Shown: positions 30,228 through 38,183 of the stretch, piece after piece | Numbering within the stretch: position 1 is the stretch's first letter | Layout: each line of letters starts with the position of its first letter | Source of the DNA: Nocardia sp. XZ_19_385 | Lineage (GTDB): Bacteria > Actinomycetota > Actinomycetes > Mycobacteriales > Mycobacteriaceae | NCBI RefSeq assembly: GCF_015355755.1 | Contig: NZ_JACVEE010000001.1 | Location: 1,736,001-1,800,000 of the forward strand | DNA: 64,000 nucleotides | Reading direction: 5' to 3' | The notes under the pieces: model-generated | What the model saw: only the letters and a program-made list of their open reading frames with translations | Database searches by the model: none | What the model was told of the DNA's origin: nothing | Translations under genes and position numbers: made by a program

Positions 30228-30242
30228 GGCTCTCTTTCGCGA

Positions 30243-31016
30243 TCAGCGCTTGGTGGCAACAGGATTGGTGAGGGTTCCGAGGCCCTCGATGGTGACGGAG
30301 ACTTGCTGGCCGTCTTTCATGGGGCCGACGCCCTCCGGGGTGCCGGTCAGGATGAGATCGCCCGGCAGCAGGGTCATCACAGTGGATACCCATTCGATGA
30401 GTTTCGGAATGTCATGCAGCAGAAGCGATGTCCGGCTGCGCTGTTTGACCTCACCGTCCAGTTCGGTGACGATCTCGACATCCGTTGCGTCCAAAGATGT
30501 TTCGATCCACGGCCCGATCGGGCAGAAGGTGTCGTAGCCCTTGCCGCGCGTCCACTGACCGTCCTTGCGCTGCTGATCGCGGGCGGTCACATCGTTGGCG
30601 ACGGTGTAGCCCAGGATCACATCCTTGGCGCGGGCGGCGGGCACGTCCTTGCACGGGCGGCCGATGACGACGGCCAGCTCGCCCTCGTAGTCGACCTGAG
30701 AAGAACTGGGCGGCAGGATGATCGGGGCGTTCGGGCCGACGATGGCGGTGCTCGGCTTCATGAAGATGACCGGCTCCTCGGGCGCGGGCCCGCCCATTTC
30801 CGCGGCGTGCGCGGCGTAATTCTTGCCGACGCAGATCACCTTGCTGGCCAGGATCGGCGCCAGCAGGCGGACGTCGGCCAGCGGCCAGCTCCGTCCGGTG
30901 AAGGTGGGGGTACCGAACGGGTGTTCCGCGATTTCCTTCGCAGTGGCGTCGCTTCCTTGTCCGTCGATGCTGACGAACGCGACCCCATCGGGACTTGCAA
31001 CTCGACCTAGGCGCAT
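30243..31016 (-). CDS. Fumarylacetoacetate hydrolase (FAH) family protein
   Basis: A 257-residue member of the FAH superfamily. The metal-binding core is CVGKNYAAHAAEMG, VDYEGELAVVIG and ANDVTARDQQRKDGQW, with the metal Glu/Asp residues in place. The family includes acylpyruvate hydrolases, oxaloacetate decarboxylases and 2-hydroxyhepta-2,4-diene-1,7-dioate isomerases, so the reaction is not settled by sequence. It sits just upstream of gltX, matching Rv2993c in place. Confidence 0.9.
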   Translation of the reverse strand: MRLGRVASPDGVAFVSIDGQGSDATAKEIAEHPFGTPTFTGRSWPLADVRLLAPILASKVICVGKNYAAHAAEMGGPAPEEPVIFMKPSTAIVGPNAPIILPPSSSQVDYEGELAVVIGRPCKDVPAARAKDVILGYTVANDVTARDQQRKDGQWTRGKGYDTFCPIGPWIETSLDATDVEIVTELDGEVKQRSRTSLLLHDIPKLIEWVSTVMTLLPGDLILTGTPEGVGPMKDGQQVSVTIEGLGTLTNPVATKR

Positions 31017-31407
31017 ATCCCGCAGTCTATCGAGGGGGTGGGGCTGACCAGGACGAAGCCTCGCTGTCGCTCGGCTTTCGTCCTGATCAGCGGGTTCCGG
31101 AGGGGCACCGGGGGCGCTTCGCTTCCCCGGTGCCGCGCTGCTTCGGGCTTGCCTGGCTGCGCTCGGCGTTCGCCCTGAGGTCACGCACAGATTTTCCGGG
31201 CAGGCGTGAAAGCGGTTGAGGTGAAGCCTTTCCCCGCTGCGGGCGGCGGGCACAGCGACCGGTTGGTCGGCGGGGACCGGGCCCAGCGGTGTGAGAAGGG
31301 TGACAGTTGGGCGTGGGAACGGATCCGGTCACCCGGGGTGTAGCGTATCGATCAGTTGTTCATAGAGTGGGACTTGAGTTCCATATAATGAGATCGAGGT
31401 GAGGCCG
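31017..31407. other. Intergenic stretch, no gene seen
   Basis: This is about 390 bases between the divergent FAH and MFS genes. It contains a 12-base-pair hairpin (GCACCGGGGG...CCCCGGTGC, 31105-31133) and several short open frames with no family likeness or ribosome-binding site. CCATATAATG just before 31390 could hold a -10 box for the MFS gene. Confidence 0.4.
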
Positions 31408-32595
31408 ATGGCTACCGTGACGGAGATCCGTGAGGTTCGACGGTGGTCCATGCTCGGGCTCGGTGTTTTCGCGCAGGCCTCGAGTTCGGTCTTCATTCAT
31501 GGGGTGCCCTTTCTGCTGCCCGCGTTGACGGCGCGGGGTATGTCGTTGCCGACCGCCGGGCTGTTGGTGGCCATGCCCACCGTTGGGCTGGTGTGCACCC
31601 TGATCGTGTGGGGTTATGTGGTCGACCGGATCGGTGAGCGCAAAGTACTGATCGGCGGGCCGCTGCTGATGTTCGTCGCGGGTATCGCGGCGGCGATGAC
31701 GCACAACGACATCGCCCTCGGCGCACTGTTGTTCGTCGGTGGCATAGGTGCGGCCAGTACCAATGGGGCCAGTGGGCGGGTCATTGTCGGCTGGTTTCCG
31801 CCGCATCGGCGCGGGCTGGCCATGGGTATCCGGCAGACAGCGCAGCCGCTGGGGGTCGGCGTCGGTGCGTTGACGATTCCGTGGGTGGCGGCCGAATACG
31901 GCGTGGCGGCAGCTGTTCTGGTGCCTGCGGCGATGGCGGGGGTGGCGGCGCTCGGATGTCTGGCGGGGATTGTCGACCCGCCGCGGCCGAAGATCTCCGA
32001 GGCCGATCCGACGTTGCGCGCCAATCCCTATCGCGGCGATAGGACGCTGTGGCGGATTCACGCGGTGTCGGTGCTGCTGGTGGTTCCGCAGGCCACGGTG
32101 TGGACCTTCGCGCTGCTGTGGCTGCACCGCGATCTGGGCTGGTCGCTGGCGGCGGCCGGTTTGCTGGTGACGTTCACCCAGGTCCTGGGTGCGTTCGGGC
32201 GCATCGGCGCGGGCGCTTGGTCGGATCGGGTCGGCAGCCGGATGGGGCCGCTGCGGACGGTGGCGATCGCGGCCGTCATCTCCATGGCCGCATTGGGATT
32301 CACGGCGTGGACGCACTGGTGGTGGGCCGCGATTCCGCTGCTGGTCGCCGCTTCCGTGATCACGGTGTCCGACAACGGGTTGGCGTTCACCGCCGTGGCC
32401 GAGATCGCCGGGCCCTACTGGAGCGGGCGTGGGCTGGGCATTCAGAACACCGGCCAGAACCTGGTGATCGCGGCCGTCCCACCGGTTTTCGGCGCGCTGA
32501 TCACCGCCACCGGGTTTCCGGCGGCCTACATTGCCGCGGCAGTCCTCGCCGCCGCCGCCGTGCCGCTGGTGCCGAAGGACCCGCCGCCCTCCTGA
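31408..32595 (+). CDS. MFS transporter (Rv2994-like)
   Basis: A 12-TM major facilitator of 395 residues. The loop 2-3 motif is GYVVDRIGERK and the loop 8-9 counterpart is GAWSDRVGSRMG. The ATG at 31408 has GAGGTGAGG just upstream; an in-frame GTG lies nine bases earlier. It holds the same place between the FAH gene and leuB as Rv2994 in mycobacteria, a putative efflux protein. The substrate is unknown. Confidence 0.85.
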   Translation: MATVTEIREVRRWSMLGLGVFAQASSSVFIHGVPFLLPALTARGMSLPTAGLLVAMPTVGLVCTLIVWGYVVDRIGERKVLIGGPLLMFVAGIAAAMTHNDIALGALLFVGGIGAASTNGASGRVIVGWFPPHRRGLAMGIRQTAQPLGVGVGALTIPWVAAEYGVAAAVLVPAAMAGVAALGCLAGIVDPPRPKISEADPTLRANPYRGDRTLWRIHAVSVLLVVPQATVWTFALLWLHRDLGWSLAAAGLLVTFTQVLGAFGRIGAGAWSDRVGSRMGPLRTVAIAAVISMAALGFTAWTHWWWAAIPLLVAASVITVSDNGLAFTAVAEIAGPYWSGRGLGIQNTGQNLVIAAVPPVFGALITATGFPAAYIAAAVLAAAAVPLVPKDPPPS

Positions 32596-32667
32596 GCGCG
32601 GCGAAGGATCTCCCGGCCGGCCGGGAACCGCTGGCCGGGAATTCTGTTACCTGACAGGATCATCCAG

Positions 32668-33745
32668 GTGGAGGAGTACGCACAGATCGTCGATAAGATT
32701 CGGGGCGCGCTGCTGGGCGGGGCTGTGGGGGATGCGCTCGGCTGGCCGATCGAGTTCCAATCACTGGCTCAGATCCGCTCGGAGTACGGGCCCGCGGGTG
32801 TCACCGGTTTCCTGCCGGGACGTCCTGTACCGCATCGGATCACCGACGACACCCAGATGACGCTGTTCACCGCCGAGGGCCTGCTGCGCTGTCCCGCAGG
32901 CGCCGACCCGATACCGTCGCTGCGCCGGGCCTATCTGCGGTGGCTGGACACGCAATACCACCCCGGCCCCGGCCCCACGCCCGACGGCTGGCTCGCCACC
33001 CAGCAGTTCCTGTACGACGTACGCGCCCCGGGCAATGCCTGCATGGGGGGGCCTGCGTCAGCAGCAGAAGGGCTATGAGACACCGGTGCCGCTGGGTAAA
33101 CCAGGCAAGGTCAACACCAACTCCAAAGGCTGTGGCACGGTGATGCGTTCGGCGCCGTTCGGCCTGGCCGGATACGGATCCGATATCGCGTTCAACGCAT
33201 CGGCCCGCGCCGCCCAGCTCACCCACGGCCATCCCACCGGCTACCTGGCCGCCGGCGCCTTCGCCGCCCTGCTCGACCGTATCCTCGGCGGCCTGGACCT
33301 GCGAACCGCACTGCGGCAGAGCATCACTCAACTGAGCCAGTTCCCGTCCAGCGAGGAAACCATCGCCGCACTGGAATCCGCTATCGGCCTGGCCGATTCG
33401 ACCGAACCCGCCGCGGAAGGGGTGGAGCAGGTGGGAGCGGGCTGGATCGCCGAGGAATGCCTCGCCATCGCCGTCTATTGCGCTCTGCAAGCCGAGGAAA
33501 CCAAGGATGTCCGTGCCGCCCTGCTGCTTTCAGTGAACCATTCCGGCGACTCCGACTCCACCGGCGCGGTCGCCGGCAACCTGCTCGGCGCCATCCACGG
33601 CCTGGCCGCCCTCCCCATGGACTGGGTCACCGACATCGAAGGCCGCGATGTGATCCTGCAGGTCGCCGACGATTTGGTGGTCAACTTCGGGTACCACGAC
33701 CGCACCCGCCTCGCCGACCGCTATCCCTTCGACCACCTGCCCTGA
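32668..33745 (+). pseudogene. ADP-ribosylglycohydrolase family gene broken by a frameshift
   Basis: Together the two frames spell a complete DraG/ARH-like ADP-ribosylglycohydrolase, which would remove ADP-ribose from proteins or other targets. The N-terminal frame (32668-33050) has GALLGGAVGDALGWPIEF and the metal motif TDDTQMTLF. The C-terminal frame (from about 33050 to 33745) has NSKGCGTVMRSAPFG and the second metal motif SGDSDSTGA. The frame changes at a run of seven G at about 33044-33050; with six G the reading continues as MGGLRQQQKGYE. The span of 1078 bases is one more than a multiple of three. It is either a true pseudogene, a phase-variable tract or a sequencing error. Confidence 0.85.
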
Positions 33746-33762
33746 TCTCCCGCAAGCCCTTA

Positions 33763-33848
33763 GCCAACAAGTGTTGGCCAACAACTGTTGACTCCCCGAC
33801 GCATGTGGGCATACTCTTGCCTACAAGCGTTGGCCAACAAACGTTGGC
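33763..33848 (+). promoter_or_regulatory. Four-site operator array around the FAD monooxygenase promoter
   Basis: Four 16-base sites of the form GCCAACA-NN-TGTTGGC occur as two overlapping pairs, at 33763-33778, 33777-33792, 33819-33834 and 33833-33848. Within each pair the step is 14 bases and the pairs are 56 bases apart. The first is a perfect inverted repeat, the others have one or two mismatches. A likely promoter, TTGACT (33788-33793) and TACTCT (33812-33817, 18-base spacer), sits between the pairs. A TetR- or MarR-type repressor is the natural reader; no such gene is adjacent. Confidence 0.6.
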
Positions 33849-33872
33849 AGGTAGAAGAGCTTGGAGGGCATG

Positions 33873-35309
33873 ATGATTCCCGAACAGACCGATGTTCTGA
33901 TCGTCGGCGGCGGACCCACCGGACTGCTGCTCGCAGGTGACCTCGCCCGCGCGGGCGTGGCGGTCACGCTGATCGAGCGGCGCGCCCACGGATCCGACCT
34001 CACCCGGGCATTCGGCGTGCACGCGCGGACCCTCGAGCAGTTCGACGCCCGCGGCATCGCGGAGCAGGTGCTCGAAGGCGGCGCCACCGTCGACACCCTG
34101 CGCCTGTTCGAGCACGCCGAGGTGAAGTTGGGCGAACTGCTCGACAGCCGCTTCGCGTATCTATTGATCACTCCGCAGACCCATGTCGAGGACGTCCTGC
34201 GCAAGCGGGCGATCGAACTCGGCGCGAATCTGATTCCGGGCGCCGAGCTGGTCACCTTCGCCGAGACCGCGTCAGGGGTGGAAGCAGATGTGCGGCACGA
34301 GGATTCGATCGCACAGGTAAACGCGCGGTACTTGGTCGGTGCGGACGGCTACCACAGCAAGGTACGCGAGACATTGCAGCTGCCGTTCCCGGGTAAGTCG
34401 GTGCTGAAGTCCATCATGCTGGCCGATGTCCGGTTGGCCGCACCGCCGCAGGACGTGCTGGCGGCCAACGGGGTTGGCGACGCGTTCGCTTTTGTCGCGC
34501 CCTTCGGTGACGGCTGGTACCGGATCTTCGCCTGGAATCGGCGCAATCAGGTGGCCGATACCGAACCGGTGGACTTCGAAGAACTGCGCGAGGTGACGCA
34601 CCGGGCACTCGGCACCGATTTCGGCATGCACGACCCGCGGTGGCTCTCCCGGTTCCACAGCGATGAGCGGCAGGTGACCACCTACCGGGTGGGCCGGGTG
34701 TTCCTGGCCGGCGATGCGGCGCATGTACATTCGCCCGCGGGCGGGCAGGGCATGAACACCGGACTGCAAGACGCCGCGAATCTGGGCTGGAAACTCGCTG
34801 CGGCGGTGCAGGGTTGGGCGCCGGAGGGCCTGCTCGACACCTACCATGCCGAGCGACACCCGGTCGGCAAGGAGGTTGTGCGCACCAGCGGCGCCATCAT
34901 CCGCGCGGCCATGCTGGAATCGAAGGTCGGCCAGCTGGTGCGCAATACCGTTGCGGGCGGCGCATTGTCGCTCTCGCCGATCGCACACAAGGCGGCCGGG
35001 TCGATCTCCGGCATCGGTTTCACCTATCCCCGCCCACACGGTGCGGACCGCCTCGTCGGCACCCGCGCCGCCGATATCGGCCTCACCGGCACGGCCGACC
35101 GGCTGTACGCGGCACTGCGCGACGGAAAGCTGGCGCTGGTGACGAACACACCGATCGCGCTCGACGGCCATGCCGACCGGGTCCAGGTCGTGACCCCCGC
35201 CGACCCGGACCAGCAGCCGATGCTGGTCCGGCCCGACGGCTACATCGCCTGGGCCGGCACCGCACAGAGTTTCGATTTCCCTGCGGCGCTTGCCGGTTCG
35301 ATCGCCTGA
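33873..35309 (+). CDS. FAD-dependent aromatic-type monooxygenase
   Basis: A class A flavoprotein monooxygenase (PheA/TfdB-like) of 478 residues. The Rossmann motif is IVGGGPTGLLLAG at the N terminus, the DG motif lies in LVGADGYHSKVRE, and the GD motif GDAAHVHSPAGGQGMNTG starts at residue 280. Relatives hydroxylate phenols, polyketides or antibiotics such as rifampicin. ATG 33873 is preferred over ATG 33870 for its spacing from GGAGG at 33863-33867. Tight operator control upstream suggests induction by its substrate, as for detoxifying enzymes. A terminator follows directly. Confidence 0.88.
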   Translation: MIPEQTDVLIVGGGPTGLLLAGDLARAGVAVTLIERRAHGSDLTRAFGVHARTLEQFDARGIAEQVLEGGATVDTLRLFEHAEVKLGELLDSRFAYLLITPQTHVEDVLRKRAIELGANLIPGAELVTFAETASGVEADVRHEDSIAQVNARYLVGADGYHSKVRETLQLPFPGKSVLKSIMLADVRLAAPPQDVLAANGVGDAFAFVAPFGDGWYRIFAWNRRNQVADTEPVDFEELREVTHRALGTDFGMHDPRWLSRFHSDERQVTTYRVGRVFLAGDAAHVHSPAGGQGMNTGLQDAANLGWKLAAAVQGWAPEGLLDTYHAERHPVGKEVVRTSGAIIRAAMLESKVGQLVRNTVAGGALSLSPIAHKAAGSISGIGFTYPRPHGADRLVGTRAADIGLTGTADRLYAALRDGKLALVTNTPIALDGHADRVQVVTPADPDQQPMLVRPDGYIAWAGTAQSFDFPAALAGSIA

Positions 35310-35324
35310 GCACCGACAACACCG

Positions 35325-35353
35325 AATGGCCGGGTAACCACCCGGCCATTTTC
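35325..35353 (+). terminator. Intrinsic terminator after FAD monooxygenase
   Basis: A perfect 10-base-pair stem AATGGCCGGG/CCCGGCCATT with a six-base loop, followed by TTTC, 15 bases beyond the stop. Confidence 0.85.
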
Positions 35354-35360
35354 ACGCGCA

Positions 35361-35407
35361 TGTAAAGCCAGTCTTGACAAGCGGCTCACGTCAAGGCAGC
35401 CTTTACA
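35361..35407 (+). promoter_or_regulatory. 18-bp-arm inverted repeat directly upstream of the HTH gene
   Basis: Arms 35361-35378 (TGTAAAGCCAGTCTTGAC) and 35390-35407 match in 15 of 18 positions around an 11-base centre. The right arm ends one base before the ATG at 35409. TTGACA inside the left arm could be a -35 box. The position fits an autoregulatory operator bound by the HTH protein it precedes. Confidence 0.55.
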
Positions 35408-35408
35408 T

Positions 35409-35873
35409 ATGACCGAAGAAAAGCGCCCCGACCCCCAGGACGAACGGGCGACCCTCGGAATGTTGTTGTCCGCCAACGCCGACCTGGTCGTCGAAGTCCT
35501 CCGCCCCGCCGAGGGCGACCCGAAGGTCCCAGTCCTGGCCGCCCTCACCGCAACCCGCAACCTGAGCCGCCTGGTCGACGACATCCTGCACACCCTCGCC
35601 CGCCAAGCCCGCGAGGAAGGCCACACCTGGGCCGAACTCGGCGACCTCCTCGGCACCTCCCGCCAAGCCGCTTTCCAGCGCTTCAGCGGCCCGATGCCCC
35701 CACTCGGCCCACTCCCGCACCCCCCGATGCCCCCCTTCCCACCCGGCCCACCGGCCGCCCCCAACTTCCGCACCCCGCCACCGCCGCCGACCCCGGGCCG
35801 CCCCGGTATGCCACCGGGCCCGGTCCACCCACCAGCCCCAGGAATGCCGCCCGGCCCAGGCCGCCCATTCTGA
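35409..35873 (+). CDS. Small HTH protein with proline-rich tail
   Basis: A 154-residue protein of unknown family. Residues 1-60 are predicted helical (ATRNLSRLVDDILHTLARQA). A helix-turn-helix-like segment, HTWAELGDLLGTSRQAAFQRF, lies at about 72-93. Residues 95-154 are almost all Pro, Gly and Met (PPMPPFPPGPPAAP and similar). The HTH resembles that of short actinobacterial regulators that read TWAEIG-LG-S-QAA. The inverted repeat at 35361-35407 abuts the start. It is followed by another proline-rich gene after 27 bases. Confidence 0.7.
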   Translation: MTEEKRPDPQDERATLGMLLSANADLVVEVLRPAEGDPKVPVLAALTATRNLSRLVDDILHTLARQAREEGHTWAELGDLLGTSRQAAFQRFSGPMPPLGPLPHPPMPPFPPGPPAAPNFRTPPPPPTPGRPGMPPGPVHPPAPGMPPGPGRPF

Positions 35874-35900
35874 ACTTCCTTCCAGCACAGGGAGATACAA

Positions 35901-36722
35901 ATGTCCACCGAACCCAACGACCCGACCGGCATCCCACCCAACCCACCTGCGCCGCCTACCCCACCGCCCTGCGGTCCCTTCGACCAAGCGGCCACACCCC
36001 ACCCACCGACCGGCCACCCGTCACACCCAACTCCGGACGCCGATCCCTCTGCACCGCAACCACATCGACCGCCCAGCCCACCAGCGCCTCCTCCTCTGGA
36101 CGCGAATCCCCTTGCCCAGCAGCCGCGTTGGGATCCGGCCGCGCCATCTCTAGACACGGATTCCCCTGCCAGGCAGCCACACCAGGGAATGACACCATCG
36201 CACCCGCGCTCGGATTCCTGCGCCCAACAGCCCCATCCAGGAACGCCGCACCCGGGCTCGGAGTCCCACGCTCAGCAGCCGCATTGGGCAACAACGCCAC
36301 CACACTTCGACTCGGATACCCCCGGCCAGCAGCCGCACTGGGGCACGACGCCACCACACCCCGAATCGAATTCTCCTGCCCAGCAGTCCTATGCAGGACC
36401 GACGCCACAACACCAAGGCCCGGATCTCCGTACCCAGCAGCCACATTGGGGACCACCACCGCCGCCCGGCGCACCGTGGCCGCCGCCACCGCCGCCACCG
36501 GGCGCACCGTGGCCACCCCCGCCGGGCACTGGATGGCCTCCGCCCCCGGAGAGCCCTCACTTCGATGGCCCCTCCGGCTATGAATGGCAAACTCCCCCAC
36601 CACATCCGACGCCCCACTCTTCGCACCCGGATATGTCTTGGCGGACGCACCCCCATCCGCAGAGCGACAAGCCCACCCCGCCACAGGATGCGCCACGCCC
36701 GCCCGCACCGGATGCGAAGTAA
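35901..36722 (+). CDS. Proline/glutamine/histidine-rich repeat protein
   Basis: A 273-residue low-complexity protein with no known domain. About seven diverged copies of a 16-18-residue unit centred on QQPHWGTTPP run from roughly residue 70 to 190, followed by PPPPPGAPWPPPP repeats and a His-rich tail. There is no signal peptide or membrane helix. A GGGAGATACAA box precedes the ATG, and the gene follows the HTH gene by 27 bases, so it is probably translated. Codon choice is GC-rich in the third position, which supports a coding role. The function is unknown; disordered scaffold or phase-separating behaviour is speculation. Confidence 0.6.
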   Translation: MSTEPNDPTGIPPNPPAPPTPPPCGPFDQAATPHPPTGHPSHPTPDADPSAPQPHRPPSPPAPPPLDANPLAQQPRWDPAAPSLDTDSPARQPHQGMTPSHPRSDSCAQQPHPGTPHPGSESHAQQPHWATTPPHFDSDTPGQQPHWGTTPPHPESNSPAQQSYAGPTPQHQGPDLRTQQPHWGPPPPPGAPWPPPPPPPGAPWPPPPGTGWPPPPESPHFDGPSGYEWQTPPPHPTPHSSHPDMSWRTHPHPQSDKPTPPQDAPRPPAPDAK

Positions 36723-36886
36723 GTGGTCCGGACCCCACCTCCGCTCACTGCATAACAACTCACTGCGCATAAGCCAGAGAGCGCCGCCATCACCTACATT
36801 CAGCAATCCGATCACGGCGCTACCTTCAAAAGCGGTTGGCCCCATTGCTGATCCGTCGAACCCAAGCACGGCCACGCGCAAGACAA

Positions 36887-36912
36887 AGGCCCCGACCGGG
36901 TGGTCGGGGCCT
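36887..36912 (-). terminator. Terminator of leuB
   Basis: The stem AGGCCCCGACC/GGTCGGGGCCT with a GGGT loop lies 18 bases past the leuB stop; on the minus strand the stem is followed by TTGTCTTGCG, a weak T tract. The stretch 36723-36886 holds no gene I can support. Confidence 0.75.
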
Positions 36913-36929
36913 GTCGCTATAGCTCAGGT

Positions 36930-37937
36930 TCAGACGGCGGCGGCGATGCGGTCGCCGATCTCGACGGTGGAGGCGGCGCCGGTGCGGGACGCGAGGTCCT
37001 TGGCGACGGCGGACTCGATGCGGGCCGCGGCCTCGGTGTGGCCCAGGTGGTTGAGCAGGAGCGAGACCGAGAGGATGGCGGCGGTGGGGTCGGCCTTGGA
37101 CTGGCCCGCGATGTCGGGGGCGCTGCCGTGGACCGGCTCGAACATGGAGGGGTTGGTGCCGGAGGCGTCGATGTTGCCGGAGGCGGCCAGGCCGATGCCA
37201 CCGGAGACGGCGGCGGCGAGGTCGGTGATGATGTCGCCGAAAAGATTGTCCGTGACGATCACGTCGAAGCGGCCCGGGTCGTTCACCATGTGGATGGTGG
37301 CGGCGTCGATGTGCTGGTAAGCCGTTGCGACATCGGGGAATTCGGTGGCGACCTCGTCGACGGTGCGCTGCCACAGCGAGCCGGCGAAGGTGAGGACGTT
37401 GTTCTTGTGCACCAGGGTGAGGTGCTTGCGGCGGGACTGCGCGACGTTGAAGGCGTAGCGGACGACGCGCTCGATCCCGAACCGGGTGTTGGTGCTGACC
37501 TCGGTGGCGACCTCGTGCGGAGTCTCGACGCGGATGGCGCCGCCGGTGCCGGTGTAGGGGCCTTCGGTGCCTTCGCGGACGACCACGAAATCGATCTCGG
37601 GGTTACCGGCCAGCGGGCTGGTGACACCGGCGAACAGCTTGGAGGGGCGCAGGTTCACGTGATGGTCCAGCGCGAAACGGGTGCGCAGCAGCAGGCCGCG
37701 CTCCAGGACACCGCTGGGCACGGACGGGTCGCCGATCGCGCCGAGCAGAATCGCGTCGTGCTGCTTGAGCTCGGGGAGCACGTTCTCCGGCAGGATCTCG
37801 CCGGTCGCGTGGTAGCGCTTGGCACCCAGGTCGTATTCGGTCTTCTCGACACCGGGCAGCACCACGTCGAGCACCTTGAGCGCCTCGGCGATGACCTCGG
37901 GACCGATTCCGTCACCAGGGATGACAGCAAGCTTCAT
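36930..37937 (-). CDS. leuB: 3-isopropylmalate dehydrogenase
   Basis: NAD-dependent oxidative decarboxylase of leucine synthesis, 335 residues. It begins [20 protein letters not shown], has the substrate loop [29 protein letters not shown], the Mg-binding [15 protein letters not shown] and the nucleotide motif [13 protein letters not shown]. The ATG at 37937 is the natural start. It is separate from leuCD by 10 kb, as in mycobacteria, and lies downstream of serA on the same strand with a terminator between. Confidence 0.97.
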   Translation of the reverse strand: MKLAVIPGDGIGPEVIAEALKVLDVVLPGVEKTEYDLGAKRYHATGEILPENVLPELKQHDAILLGAIGDPSVPSGVLERGLLLRTRFALDHHVNLRPSKLFAGVTSPLAGNPEIDFVVVREGTEGPYTGTGGAIRVETPHEVATEVSTNTRFGIERVVRYAFNVAQSRRKHLTLVHKNNVLTFAGSLWQRTVDEVATEFPDVATAYQHIDAATIHMVNDPGRFDVIVTDNLFGDIITDLAAAVSGGIGLAASGNIDASGTNPSMFEPVHGSAPDIAGQSKADPTAAILSVSLLLNHLGHTEAAARIESAVAKDLASRTGAASTVEIGDRIAAAV

Positions 37938-38123
37938 GAAACCAATGCTCCATTCGGGTTCTTTTAGATAATTCCGCGTGCGCCCGTGAACACCAGCCAC
38001 GATATCTGGCGCCTCGGATACCCCTGCCACCAGGGCAAACCTCTCTCACACAGTGAGATCGGCAGGCCTGATGGAGCGCCGGGGGCCGAGGCTCGGGAAC
38101 GCAACACACGCTGACGAATACGC

Positions 38124-38157
38124 CGAGTCCCTCCCACCGACAGTGGAAGGGACTCGG
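38124..38157 (-). terminator. Terminator of serA
   Basis: Arms CGAGTCCCT and AGGGACTCG around a 16-base loop region lie 26 bases beyond the serA stop. The minus-strand T tract is weak (GGCGTATTCG), so this may act with the spacer downstream. Confidence 0.6.
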
Positions 38158-38183
38158 AGTCAAAGACTTTCAGTCGGGCTGGC

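Noticed and set aside
36391..37320. A 309-codon plus-strand frame
   Set aside because: It overlaps the repeat-protein gene and then antisense leuB, with no family motif and no start signal.
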